Of a stretch of DNA of 23,429 nt, positions 1-6,449 are shown piece by piece. The notes under the pieces are model-generated. The model was not told the DNA's origin and ran no database searches. It saw nothing but the letters and a program-made list of their open reading frames with translations. Numbering within the stretch: the stretch's first letter is position 1; every line of letters begins with the position of its first letter. Origin of the DNA: GCA-020344715 sp050115935 (GTDB taxonomy: Archaea; Thermoproteota; Bathyarchaeia; Bathyarchaeales; Bathyarchaeaceae); the NCBI GenBank assembly GCA_050115935.1, contig JASFPO010000017.1:1-23429 (forward strand), in the 5' to 3' direction. A program made the position numbers and the translations under genes.

Positions 1-209
1 AGCTCGGCTGTAGCTTCGTTTTGAACTATTGAAGCATAGGAGAATGGTGGTTCAAGAGGATAGGTTTCTACATCGACATATCCTTCTGGTGCTCCTCGCC
101 GTTTGAGACCTAAGTGTCCGAGTAAGATTTCTACCGGTATCTCCTCGGATGCATTGTCCTCATGTTTTCCATTTTTCTTTTTTGATTTGGACTTGAGTTT
201 CACTTGCAT
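1..209 (-). CDS. Type II/IV secretion system ATPase, N-terminal fragment (partial)
   Basis: This is the first 69 codons of a protein that runs off the left edge. A strong ribosome binding site (AGGAGG, 211-217 on the minus strand) precedes an ATG whose A is shared with the TAA stop of the upstream gene (TAATG), so the two are translationally coupled. The fragment starts with a basic, lysine-rich stretch (residues 2-14) and then reads VDVETYPLEPPFSYASIV near residues 46-63. That pattern resembles the N-terminal region of archaeal GspE/PilB/VirB11-like ATPases, which power pilus assembly or secretion from the cytoplasmic face. The Walker motifs lie outside the window, so the family call rests on this short match and on its place at the end of a pilin operon. 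Confidence 0.55.
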   Translation of the reverse strand, partial: MQVKLKSKSKKKNGKHEDNASEEIPVEILLGHLGLKRRGAPEGYVDVETYPLEPPFSYASIVQNEATAE

Positions 210-661
210 TAGCCTCCTGAATGATTGAGATTGAGCTGTAGAGTTGACCCATTCATGTAGGACTCTAAGATTGCGGCTCCGTGACCTCCGACAAAAAAGC
301 CTGATGTGGACGTTTCTTGAGGCAGGTAAACTCGACAGGTTACTTCATCTTCTAATATTTCACCTAGAGAGCCTTCTAGCCATGCACTTGATGAGTCATT
401 GCTGGCACGTATCCAATATTGCTTGTGTCCGATTGCTGCAGGCAGTTGAATGAAAACTTGCGCTGAAGATTCTGTTGCAGCCGCTACTGCCAGAAGTTCG
501 TTTCCTTTTGCTGCAACGTGGTTAAGCAGGTTTTTCAGTTGCTCCGTTTCTGGTGTGGATTTGAGTGAAGTTGTATAAGCGTTGAGTGTGGCGATTAGAA
601 TGGCGCAAACAGCAATCAAGGCAACCATGGTGTAGATATGACTTGTGATAGTTGAAGGCAA
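209..661 (-). CDS. Small membrane-anchored pilin-like protein of the pilus operon
   Basis: A 150-residue protein with one N-terminal hydrophobic helix (about residues 9-28) followed by a soluble domain with two N-x-S/T sequons near the end (NGST, NHSG). It lacks an obvious class III signal peptide (no K/R-G just before the helix), unlike the two pilins further upstream in the locus. It starts with TTG four bases after the stop of the preceding gene, with GGTGA just upstream, and ends by overlapping the ATG of the ATPase gene. The three genes therefore form one transcription unit. A role as a pilus accessory or minor component outside the membrane is inferred from context; I do not recognise the family. 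Confidence 0.7.
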   Translation of the reverse strand: MPSTITSHIYTMVALIAVCAILIATLNAYTTSLKSTPETEQLKNLLNHVAAKGNELLAVAAATESSAQVFIQLPAAIGHKQYWIRASNDSSSAWLEGSLGEILEDEVTCRVYLPQETSTSGFFVGGHGAAILESYMNGSTLQLNLNHSGG

Positions 662-665
662 CCAC

Positions 666-1502
666 TCACCAACCTACATCCTCGGCTTTGACGTTGCATG
701 TCACCGTCTCCAAGTTAACTATGGCACCTGAGGCGTTACTTGAGATGGGCAGAGAAGCCTCTCCTTCAATTCCGTCTAAACTTGCCTTCAGTGAGAGAGA
801 GGTTACTGGATCGGTGAAATTGTAGCTTCGCAAGCTGGATGTAACATTCAAACATGCTACTTTCAGACGGAAATTTCCAAGCTGTGCCATGTCCTGTGAT
901 GAATTTAGGCTAACTATGTAAACTCGCAGATTGTTCACGGGTTTTCCATTGCTTGAGCCAGTGACTGTTGAGCCAACCAAAGGACGATATGAAAGCGTTA
1001 TTTCATAGTGTTCTGTGCCTTGGGAAATGTATAGCTGAGTCATTGTGGATGAGCTTTGATTCACGATGACGCGATTATCTCCTTTCAAGAAGATACTGTC
1101 TATCGTTTCTGAAGAAGGCAAATCATAGACGACTTTCCCTATAGCACTGTTAAAGAAAACATCATAGAAGGACGAATCATCAGTTACGTTCAGCACCAAT
1201 CTCTTTGCGGTTGGCACAACCGTGAACTCACCGCCGAAATCATCGAACTCGTGGATTTCATAAGCGCCTGGAGACCAAGCCACAAAATTAGCTACTCTCT
1301 CAACAGAGAGCATGCCTTGTTCTGCGCCTGAGATTTTCAACGCTTGAGTTTTTGTGCTGATTCTGCTTATCGAGAAATAGTAGGTGACTGAGACTAAGAT
1401 AATCAAAGAGGCAAGTAGCATCAGGAAGGTGACAGGAAGAGTGATTCCTCTTCGAGAGGACAGAAGTCTCGGCAAATTCCTCTTATTCCTATGTGTTTTC
1501 AT
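666..1502 (-). CDS. Pilin-like protein with class III signal peptide
   Basis: A 278-residue protein. The N-terminus is basic (residues 2-18) and ends in SSRRG followed by a hydrophobic helix ITLPVTFLMLLASLIILV (from residue 20). This is the layout processed by archaeal prepilin peptidase, with the predicted cut after Gly19. The rest is a beta-rich extracellular domain with at least six N-x-S/T sequons (for example NVTD, NQSS, NSSQ, NVTS, NFTD), the sites used by archaeal AglB. It is longer than a typical major pilin, so a minor or tip pilin is plausible. The start ATG has AGGTG seven bases upstream. It heads an operon with the small membrane protein and the ATPase. Palindrome A (1611-1633) lies about 110 bases upstream of the start. 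Confidence 0.75.
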   Translation of the reverse strand: MKTHRNKRNLPRLLSSRRGITLPVTFLMLLASLIILVSVTYYFSISRISTKTQALKISGAEQGMLSVERVANFVAWSPGAYEIHEFDDFGGEFTVVPTAKRLVLNVTDDSSFYDVFFNSAIGKVVYDLPSSETIDSIFLKGDNRVIVNQSSSTMTQLYISQGTEHYEITLSYRPLVGSTVTGSSNGKPVNNLRVYIVSLNSSQDMAQLGNFRLKVACLNVTSSLRSYNFTDPVTSLSLKASLDGIEGEASLPISSNASGAIVNLETVTCNVKAEDVGW

Positions 1503-1610
1503 TCAGCGCACCTAGTTGGTTAAGCAGGATTGGAGAGCCTGTTTTGAAATGTGTTCGTTTTTTCTCCTTTTTCGTTGGAAGGCTTTGATAGGCAATAGAT
1601 ATGATGATTT

Positions 1611-1633
1611 GTGTGTAAATCTGTACTACACAT
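1611..1633. promoter_or_regulatory. Operator-like palindrome A upstream of the pilus operon
   Basis: The arms are GTGTGTAA and CTACACAT around the 7-base spacer ATCTGTA; six of eight arm positions pair. The 11-mer TTTGTGTGTAA at 1608-1618 recurs exactly, in reverse orientation, at 5637-5647. The 8-7-8 geometry matches the perfect copy at 2355-2377. A binding site for the neighbouring TrmB-like protein is inferred. Confidence 0.6.
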
Positions 1634-1689
1634 CAGAATACAGCATATGCATTCTAAGATGCTACAAATGCTTTGTGATTGGTTGTTTG

Positions 1690-1714
1690 TAAAAAAATGG
1701 GAAAATAAAAAAAG
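1690..1714 (-). terminator. T-rich terminator after pilin 1
   Basis: On the minus strand, just past the pilin stop at 1731, there are two runs of seven T separated by a short TTTTCCC stretch. T-runs are the usual intrinsic terminator in Archaea. This fits a highly expressed single-gene pilin transcript that ends before the downstream operon. Confidence 0.6.
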
Positions 1715-1730
1715 AGAGGGGGCTGCTATT

Positions 1731-2300
1731 TTAAGCTGATGCTTCTACGTTTGCTTCCTTGTAGTATTGAGCGTTCGCAGTGAAGATGGTTATGCCTAAA
1801 GTTACGCCGATGTCGTTTACCGATAAGCTGTCAGGGTCGGTGATGTAGCAGATCATGCTCCAACCAGACTTCAGAATCATGTCATTTCCAGCTGTACCTC
1901 GAGTCAAGCCGTAGGTGTTTGATCCCAAAGTAATGGTTTTGCCTAGGAGTGTGCTATTAGCGTTTGGTGTTATGTATGTCAGGTCAGGTGAAATTGCGTC
2001 TTGTGTCTTATTATAATAAACGTTGTCCCACGCGCTTTGTTGACCGCGAACAGCGATTTTGTCCAGCACGAAGTCACGTCCGCCAGAGTTTATGATGAGG
2101 ATGGCGACTTCGCTGTAGGTCGTGCCATTGTGCCAAAAGTGGAGCTTAGTCAAGTGAATGCTTTCTTCTTGAACTCGGGTTGTGGTCACATTTATGGCGT
2201 AGAAAGTAACAACAGTTGCCAGCAGTACTGAGACTACCAAGATGATTAGCGTTGTCACAACGGTGCTTAGCCCTCTTTTACTTTTCAAGAGACTTTTCAT
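1731..2300 (-). CDS. Type IV pilin 1 (major pilin or archaellin-like), tandem paralogue
   Basis: A 189-residue pilin. The leader MKSLLKSKRG is ten residues and is followed by the hydrophobic helix LSTVVTTLIILVVSVLLA; cleavage is predicted between Gly10 and Leu11. The mature domain carries four N-x-T sequons (INVT, HNGT, YNKT, NANST), all kept in the neighbouring paralogue. By eye the mature proteins are about three-quarters identical, and the helix and the end (FTANAQYYKE) are almost invariant. Start: ATG with GGAGAG at a good distance upstream. Box A-like TTTCTTAAGATAC lies at 2331-2343 and tandem palindromes B and E lie just upstream of it. It is followed by a T-rich terminator. It assembles into a surface filament; adhesion pilus versus archaellum cannot be told from the subunit alone. 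Confidence 0.85.
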   Translation of the reverse strand: MKSLLKSKRGLSTVVTTLIILVVSVLLATVVTFYAINVTTTRVQEESIHLTKLHFWHNGTTYSEVAILIINSGGRDFVLDKIAVRGQQSAWDNVYYNKTQDAISPDLTYITPNANSTLLGKTITLGSNTYGLTRGTAGNDMILKSGWSMICYITDPDSLSVNDIGVTLGITIFTANAQYYKEANVEASA

Positions 2301-2330
2301 TTATTTCTCTCCGTTTGATGGCGGGAGTTT

Positions 2331-2343
2331 GTATCTTAAGAAA
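2331..2343 (-). promoter_or_regulatory. TATA-like box of pilin 1
   Basis: On the minus strand this reads TTTCTTAAGATAC, about 30-43 bases before the pilin ATG, giving a predicted start of transcription near 2312. Palindrome B begins 12 bases further upstream, next to the expected BRE. Confidence 0.45.
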
Positions 2344-2354
2344 TAAGACAATTT

Positions 2355-2377
2355 GTGTGTAGAACAGTACTACACAC
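2355..2377. promoter_or_regulatory. Operator-like palindrome B (perfect copy)
   Basis: The arms GTGTGTAG (2355-2362) and CTACACAC (2370-2377) are perfect reverse complements around AACAGTA. This is the best copy of the motif in the window. It lies directly upstream of the pilin 1 TATA-like box, a position from which TrmB-type regulators are known to activate. Confidence 0.7.
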
Positions 2378-2400
2378 CTACGTAGAACAGAACTACAGTG
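2378..2400. promoter_or_regulatory. Operator-like palindrome E, abutting B
   Basis: The core GTAG-AACAGAA-CTAC (2382-2396) repeats the centre of palindrome B with one spacer change and the same 7-base spacing. It is exactly one 23-bp unit downstream of B on the plus strand, so the two sites sit head to tail. The outer arm positions match poorly (5 of 8 overall). Confidence 0.5.
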
Positions 2401-2470
2401 CAAAACGAATTAGTGCACTCAACCTTTCATTGACGGGGTCATTTCAGAACAATCTCTGAAGATGTCGTTG

Positions 2471-2489
2471 AAGAAAAAATAAGAAAAAT
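2471..2489 (-). terminator. T-rich terminator after pilin 2
   Basis: On the minus strand there is TTTTTC-TTATTTTTTCTT shortly after the pilin 2 stop at 2499. It is the only T-run cluster between the two pilin genes and suggests that pilin 2 is transcribed on its own. Confidence 0.5.
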
Positions 2490-2498
2490 GGAAGGTTT

Positions 2499-3062
2499 CT
2501 AAACCGAAGCTTCTACATTTGTTTCCTTGTAGTATTGAGCGTTTGCGGTGAAAGCCGTGAATCCGACGGTAACGCCTATGTCACTCACTGATATGCTGTC
2601 TGGGTTCGTGATGTAGACGATCATGCTCCAACCAGATTTCAGAATCAAATCATTGCTAGCTTGAACAAGAGTGTAGGTTGCGGTACCCAAAGTGACGCTT
2701 TTCCCAAGAAGTGTGCCGTTTGCGTTTGGAACAATATAATATAGGTCGAGTGATATTGCGTCTGACGTCTTATTGTAATAGACTGTTGTCCACGCAGATT
2801 CTTGACCACGAGCAGCAATCTTGTCTATGACGAGGTCACGGCCACCAGTATTGACTATCAAAAATGCCCCTTCCGAATAAGTTGTACCGTTATGCCAGAG
2901 ATGCTGTTTGTAAATCTGCAGGCTTTCCTCTTGAACCCTAGTCGTTGTAACATTGATAGCATAGAAAGTAACAACAGTAGCGAGCAAAACAGCGACCACC
3001 AGAAGAATCAGTGTAGTAACAACAGTGCTCAAACCCTTCCAATCCTTCATGATTCGCTTCAT
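2499..3062 (-). CDS. Type IV pilin 2 (major pilin or archaellin-like), tandem paralogue
   Basis: A 187-residue pilin from the ATG at 3062. An in-frame ATG at 3083 also exists, but a TATA-like box at 3087-3100 would put the transcript start near 3068, and the 3062 start gives a ten-residue leader (MKRIMKDWKG) matching pilin 1. The helix LSTVVTTLILLVVAVLLA follows, with cleavage predicted after the glycine. Four N-x-T sequons (INVT, HNGT, YNKT, NANGT) match pilin 1. The mature protein differs mainly in residues 38-60 and around the loop before the conserved ILKSGWSM stretch. Palindrome G lies upstream. It is probably a second filament subunit or an alternative version of pilin 1. Confidence 0.85.
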   Translation of the reverse strand: MKRIMKDWKGLSTVVTTLILLVVAVLLATVVTFYAINVTTTRVQEESLQIYKQHLWHNGTTYSEGAFLIVNTGGRDLVIDKIAARGQESAWTTVYYNKTSDAISLDLYYIVPNANGTLLGKSVTLGTATYTLVQASNDLILKSGWSMIVYITNPDSISVSDIGVTVGFTAFTANAQYYKETNVEASV

Positions 3063-3086
3063 GCAGTCTTTCGCCTCTAACATGTA

Positions 3087-3100
3087 TTTTACTTAAAAAA
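3087..3100 (-). promoter_or_regulatory. TATA-like box of pilin 2
   Basis: On the minus strand this reads TTTTTTAAGTAAAA. The predicted transcription start (about 25 bases on) falls near 3068, between the two candidate ATGs, and so argues for translation from 3062. Confidence 0.5.
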
Positions 3101-3126
3101 GAGGATGAAGTGAAGTAATAGGATTC

Positions 3127-3149
3127 GTCTGTAGCTTTTTGCTACGCAC
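3127..3149. promoter_or_regulatory. Operator-like palindrome G upstream of pilin 2
   Basis: GTCTGTAG and CTACGCAC flank the 7-base spacer CTTTTTG; six of eight arm positions pair and the inner GTAG/CTAC is perfect. It is about 27 bases upstream of the pilin 2 TATA-like box. The spacer sequence differs from palindrome B while the arm layout is kept. Confidence 0.55.
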
Positions 3150-3193
3150 TCTGAGGATTCTAATTCGGAATTCACATAATGACTTAAGGAATT

Positions 3194-4114
3194 TCATTGT
3201 TGCGTCAACGGTTCAATGCGCACTTCACTGCTCCACAATTCCGTGAAGAGCGTACCTAACGCTTTGATGAAAGCCTCATAATTTGTCCAAAGAGCCGCAA
3301 GCTTATCTCCTTTCTTTTCCATATCCCCTTTCCGCCCATTATTCTTCTTAATCGAGAAGAGAAGCTGCTCCTGGTCAACTATAATGAAACTTGGAAGATC
3401 AGGAGGGCACACTGATAGACATTTGACACCACTCAGTCTCAGTTTGTCAACAAAGAAACAGCTTTTAGGTGAGTTGTTGGTCAATAGACGCACAGACAAG
3501 TCCTTCTTTGCAAATTTCTCCAACTTATCCAAAAACCCAGAATGGTAGAAACGAGAAATATCAGAATCACATAGGAATACCCAAATCTCATCTTTGGTTT
3601 TCCCTAAAATCTCTGCAGCCTTGAGATCAATTTGCTCTTCGCCCTCCAATATCTGAAAAACCTCTCTCTTCACAAACTCGATCTCCGGTTTTGGAAGGTC
3701 CCCCCACAGATCAACAAGGTCTTTCTTTTTTCTCTCAAGAAGCTCCAGCTTATGCTTCTTGCATTTGATCAGAAGATCCAACGTCTTCTCAAAAGGAGTA
3801 GCCACAAATTTCAGTGGTTTCTCGAAAACTGAGGAAACCAAACCGATCTTCTCCAAATCCCGCAAAATTCTGTACGTTTCAGTTCGATGCAAAGAAATAG
3901 CCTCAGAAATTTCACTGGCCTTGCGCATCCCAGTTCTCGCAAGATAGATATAGACCCGAATCTCATTTTTGGAAAGCCCGAGTTTCTGAAGTGCTTTTCC
4001 AATTGGTTCAAGAGAACTCAGAGGACCTTTATTCTTCATCACGAATTTGTATAGCCCTGCCTTCTCATCATATAGCTTAACGAGGGTTTCGGGTTTCTTG
4101 GTAAGGGTTTCCAT
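3194..4114 (-). CDS. TrmB-family transcriptional regulator
   Basis: A 306-residue protein from ATG 4114 (a TTG at 4123 is also possible; neither has a clear ribosome binding site). A winged helix spans about residues 42-107: LQKLGLSKNEIRVYIYL, then a recognition region SLHRTETYRILRDLEKIGLV, typical of TrmB-type regulators. A basic coiled stretch (about 115-135) leads to a C-terminal effector domain (160-300) with the DEIWVFLCDSD and VRLLTNN strands of the TrmB middle domain. Such proteins bind palindromes as dimers and sense sugars or other small ligands. It sits upstream of, and in the same direction as, the pilin genes. Palindrome D lies in its own upstream region. It is the natural candidate for the protein that reads the palindromes, but this is inference. 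Confidence 0.8.
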   Translation of the reverse strand: METLTKKPETLVKLYDEKAGLYKFVMKNKGPLSSLEPIGKALQKLGLSKNEIRVYIYLARTGMRKASEISEAISLHRTETYRILRDLEKIGLVSSVFEKPLKFVATPFEKTLDLLIKCKKHKLELLERKKKDLVDLWGDLPKPEIEFVKREVFQILEGEEQIDLKAAEILGKTKDEIWVFLCDSDISRFYHSGFLDKLEKFAKKDLSVRLLTNNSPKSCFFVDKLRLSGVKCLSVCPPDLPSFIIVDQEQLLFSIKKNNGRKGDMEKKGDKLAALWTNYEAFIKALGTLFTELWSSEVRIEPLTQQ

Positions 4115-4181
4115 AAATGTCAACGTTCCGTTTTGAATCTAACTTGGAATTAACATCGAAAGCGAATCTTCACGGTTCATC

Positions 4182-4190
4182 TATTTTATA
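4182..4190 (-). promoter_or_regulatory. TATA box of the TrmB-like regulator
   Basis: TATAAAATA on the minus strand is a near-ideal archaeal box A. It predicts a transcript start near 4160 and a leader of about 45 bases. Palindrome D lies about 50 bases further upstream. Confidence 0.6.
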
Positions 4191-4240
4191 CTTCTGAATT
4201 GAAAATTCAGATTAGGAATCAAGCTTTGAAAACTTGCTTA

Positions 4241-4263
4241 GTATGTAGCACAATACTATATAC
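4241..4263. promoter_or_regulatory. Operator-like palindrome D between the regulator and the divergent operon
   Basis: GTATGTAG and CTATATAC flank CACAATA; seven of eight arm positions pair. The spacer resembles that of palindrome B (AACAGTA). The site lies between the divergent regulator gene and the plus-strand operon starting at 4342. Its right arm, CTATATAC, also looks like a TATA box for that operon, so one bound protein could affect both. Confidence 0.6.
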
Positions 4264-4341
4264 AAATTCTCTTATTGTCTTGTTAATCGCTCTTATAACG
4301 CGGTCAAAGTAATCCTTGAAGTCACACTTGAGGTCAGGTTC

Positions 4342-4959
4342 TTGGAAAGAGCTGAAGTCGAAGAGAAGAGTGCTGAGAATTCAAAGAGAACGGCTAGAGG
4401 AGAAACTCTTCCTCGCCCTTTCCAATCCTCAAGGGGACAGATCCAGGAATCTCTGAGAATCATAAAAGAAGAAACTTTGCAATTAAGTGAATCTCTTTTG
4501 CAAGAAGAGATGCGCATTAAGGAACTTTGCGCTCTCCTCAAGCAAGTTTTGAGAAAGCTAAATATGTCTTTCAAAATACCTAAAGATATCGTTCCGCAAA
4601 CATGGAAAGCCCAACGGACAATCTTGACTGATGAAGCACATCTAATTTTCGCAAACGACAAAGATGAAGTGAAATCCAAAGCTCTGGTAGATCATTCTCC
4701 TCAAGTGATACTCAACGTAGTTTCATTCATTATTCCTAAATTGAGCAGATCATTAGCTTCCTATAGAAAAGAGGTCGGTTCGAGAACAGAACTCTTCGAC
4801 AGGATAAATCATGAGCTAAGAAACCTTCACAACATCTTTGTGAATCGCTCCAAGAAAACCGATGAATACATAAATCCTGCTGAAAGCAGTGTAATGGAAG
4901 CTCATTCAGCCGGACAAAAAGATCTTAGCAAAGATAACAGAAGAAATGAGAGTGCTTAA
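4342..4959 (+). CDS. Conserved hypothetical protein, paralogue of the protein at 7231-7758
   Basis: A 205-residue, mostly helical protein with no signal peptide or membrane helix. Residues 50-175 align by eye with the protein encoded at 7231-7758: a shared pattern P-x-x-W about 35 residues into the shared region, then hydrophobic strands and a helix (LNVVSFIIPKLSRSLASYR here, LLLNITYDLMPKLKKLVTSH there). The charged N-terminus (1-35) and C-terminus (180-205) look disordered. It starts with TTG with GAGGT about nine bases upstream. It overlaps the next gene by 14 bases. I do not recognise a described family. Palindrome D lies upstream, so it may be co-regulated with the pili. Confidence 0.75.
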   Translation: MERAEVEEKSAENSKRTARGETLPRPFQSSRGQIQESLRIIKEETLQLSESLLQEEMRIKELCALLKQVLRKLNMSFKIPKDIVPQTWKAQRTILTDEAHLIFANDKDEVKSKALVDHSPQVILNVVSFIIPKLSRSLASYRKEVGSRTELFDRINHELRNLHNIFVNRSKKTDEYINPAESSVMEAHSAGQKDLSKDNRRNESA

Positions 4960-5521
4960 AATGTTCGAAAATCTATCAACTGAAATTCGCAGTTTCTATT
5001 CCTTGCGCGATTTGCGGGAAACCATCGAAGAAGAAATTAGTCAACATGAGATTGTTGCCGACGAGTACAGCCAATGGCTAGGATCTTTCCTTAGAGACAT
5101 GGAAGAAACCCATGGTAACGAAGAATGGTTTAAGAATCTGTTAACATTTCAAAAATCTCTACAAGGAAAGGCCAAAGCAACGAGAAGAAAAGAAGGCAAA
5201 AAGGGAAAGAAGAAGGCAAGTGCATCTACAGATTGGATCTCTTACAAAAGTGTCATGCTAAGCGCGACGGAGCGAGGAGAAGCGGAGATGCTTTTTGACG
5301 CCATCGAGGAAATAAACAAAAAGATAGAACAGCTTAACAAGGTGAAAGATGCGATAGAGAATCTGGAGAAATCAACTCTTGGAAAAGACATAATCTACAT
5401 AGTCTATATCAACAACGGAGTGCCAGAAAAAATAGTCTTACGGCATAAAAGAGACAAGGAATTCACGGAAAAATTCAATTTTGCCGCAGATTTTTCTGCG
5501 CTAAAGGAAGTCTACACCTAA
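4946..5521 (+). CDS. Hypothetical protein, helical with a basic linker
   Basis: A 191-residue soluble protein of unknown family. Residues 1-75 are helical and acidic; residues 76-95 form a very basic linker (about 12 Lys/Arg, including KEGKKGKKKASAS). Residues 105-145 are a helix with coiled-coil character (EEINKKIEQLNKVKDAIENL), and the end (150-180) looks like beta strands (IIYIVYINNG). The start overlaps the upstream gene; an ATG at 4961, one base after the upstream stop, is an equally good start by re-initiation (186 residues). The overlap implies co-expression, and perhaps binding, with the upstream product. Confidence 0.7.
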   Translation: MRVLKMFENLSTEIRSFYSLRDLRETIEEEISQHEIVADEYSQWLGSFLRDMEETHGNEEWFKNLLTFQKSLQGKAKATRRKEGKKGKKKASASTDWISYKSVMLSATERGEAEMLFDAIEEINKKIEQLNKVKDAIENLEKSTLGKDIIYIVYINNGVPEKIVLRHKRDKEFTEKFNFAADFSALKEVYT

Positions 5522-5621
5522 CCGATGCTAGATCATCTCGTAGAATTTCATTTTTCTTTTTCCAACGATGAGCTAATGCACAATTGAGTTAGGTACTCTT
5601 TCTTCTGGAGAGAATTCAAGT

Positions 5622-5644
5622 GTGTGTGGTTTGATGTTACACAC
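5622..5644. promoter_or_regulatory. Operator-like palindrome F upstream of the SecB-like gene
   Basis: GTGTGTGG and TTACACAC flank TTTGATG; six of eight arm positions pair. Read on the minus strand it contains TTTGTGTGTAA (5637-5647), identical to the left half of palindrome A, but the spacer is unrelated. It lies about 75 bases before the SecB-like gene. It is weaker than B or D. Confidence 0.4.
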
Positions 5645-5716
5645 AAAATGACTTTGCTTTTTGGTTTTAGGTTTTGTTTGGAGGGTTGTGATAAGAAGAG
5701 TTTGTAATTGTGATTT

Positions 5717-6388
5717 TTGTTGGGGAGTGGGTCAGCGATTGAGTCTTCGGTGAGTTGGGTAGACGTTTCAGTCTTGGTGGAAATCACGAATTTGTTAGGG
5801 GTGAAACTGGCTGAGAATGTAGAGACTGAGACTGTAAGATTTGATGTGACTGCAAAGCTAGAAGAGAAAGAGCGTCGAAGTGGAAAGGTTATTGTTTTGT
5901 TTGCGCTAACTGTGCGCACTAAACCTAGTGTTGTGAAATATGAGGTTTCAGGTAGCGCAACTCTAACTGGTAAGGATGCGCTTATTGACAAGATGTTAGA
6001 GGTTGACCCTGATAGTAAGGTTCCTTTTGTTTTTCACCGTGTGTACCTGCACGTATTCACGGCGATTTACATGCTTGCCTCGCTCATTGGCACAATTTAC
6101 CCTCCACCTGACTTGCTTTCTTCCAGCGGACAAGGTGTTCCAGTTAGGAGTTTGAAAACGGGAGAACCAGCTGAAGTGGCTGAAGTAGCTAAGGCGGGCA
6201 CAGCGGTTGCATCAGCTAAGACTGCGGAGGTGGTCAAGGCACCAGAAGGAAGGGAAATAACTGAATCAACAGTGCCGGCTGAAACTGCAAGGGCAACGGG
6301 AACTGCAGTTGAACGTGAAGAGGCTAGAGAAACAGAGCCAGTGAGACGCGATGCACCTATAACTGAACGTGAGGAGGCAACTGCTTGA
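5717..6388 (+). CDS. SecB-like protein with low-complexity C-terminal tail
   Basis: A 223-residue protein with no signal peptide. Residues 12-95 read as beta strands (FDVTAKLEEKE, KVIVLFALTVRTKPSVVKYEV), followed by a long helix and a proline turn (YLHVFTAIYMLASLIGTIYP with PPDLL). That order and the final Pro-Pro-x-Leu-Leu recall SecB chaperones, where a helix leads into a hydrophobic ...FPPL... segment. SecB holds unfolded substrates in the cytoplasm; archaeal relatives exist. Residues 125-223 are rich in Ala, Glu, Thr and Val with no predicted fold, unlike SecB, which ends shortly after the helix. Start choice is uncertain: two adjacent TTG codons with only a weak ribosome binding site. 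Fold call is from pattern, not from a profile search. Confidence 0.5.
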   Translation: MLGSGSAIESSVSWVDVSVLVEITNLLGVKLAENVETETVRFDVTAKLEEKERRSGKVIVLFALTVRTKPSVVKYEVSGSATLTGKDALIDKMLEVDPDSKVPFVFHRVYLHVFTAIYMLASLIGTIYPPPDLLSSSGQGVPVRSLKTGEPAEVAEVAKAGTAVASAKTAEVVKAPEGREITESTVPAETARATGTAVEREEARETEPVRRDAPITEREEATA

Positions 6389-6396
6389 GAAACAGA
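6310..6396 (+). repeat. Imperfect direct repeat in the tail of the SecB-like gene
   Basis: TGAACGTGARGAGGC occurs at 6310-6324 and 6364-6378, each followed by GAGAAACAGA (6327-6336 and 6387-6396). The second copy has six extra bases between the two parts, and the stop codon sits just before its second part. The tail has probably grown by in-frame duplication. Confidence 0.6.
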
Positions 6397-6449
6397 AGGG
6401 TCAGCCACTTAAGTCGGAATCAGGTGTGGTGCATAGGGCAAAGTTGGAT

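Noticed and set aside
3063..3083. A seven-residue longer start for pilin 2
   Set aside because: The TATA-like box at 3087-3100 would place the ATG at 3083 upstream of the transcript start, and the leader would not match pilin 1.
5548..5991. A 147-residue minus-strand open frame
   Set aside because: It lies opposite the SecB-like gene, has unusual low-complexity composition and no ribosome binding site.
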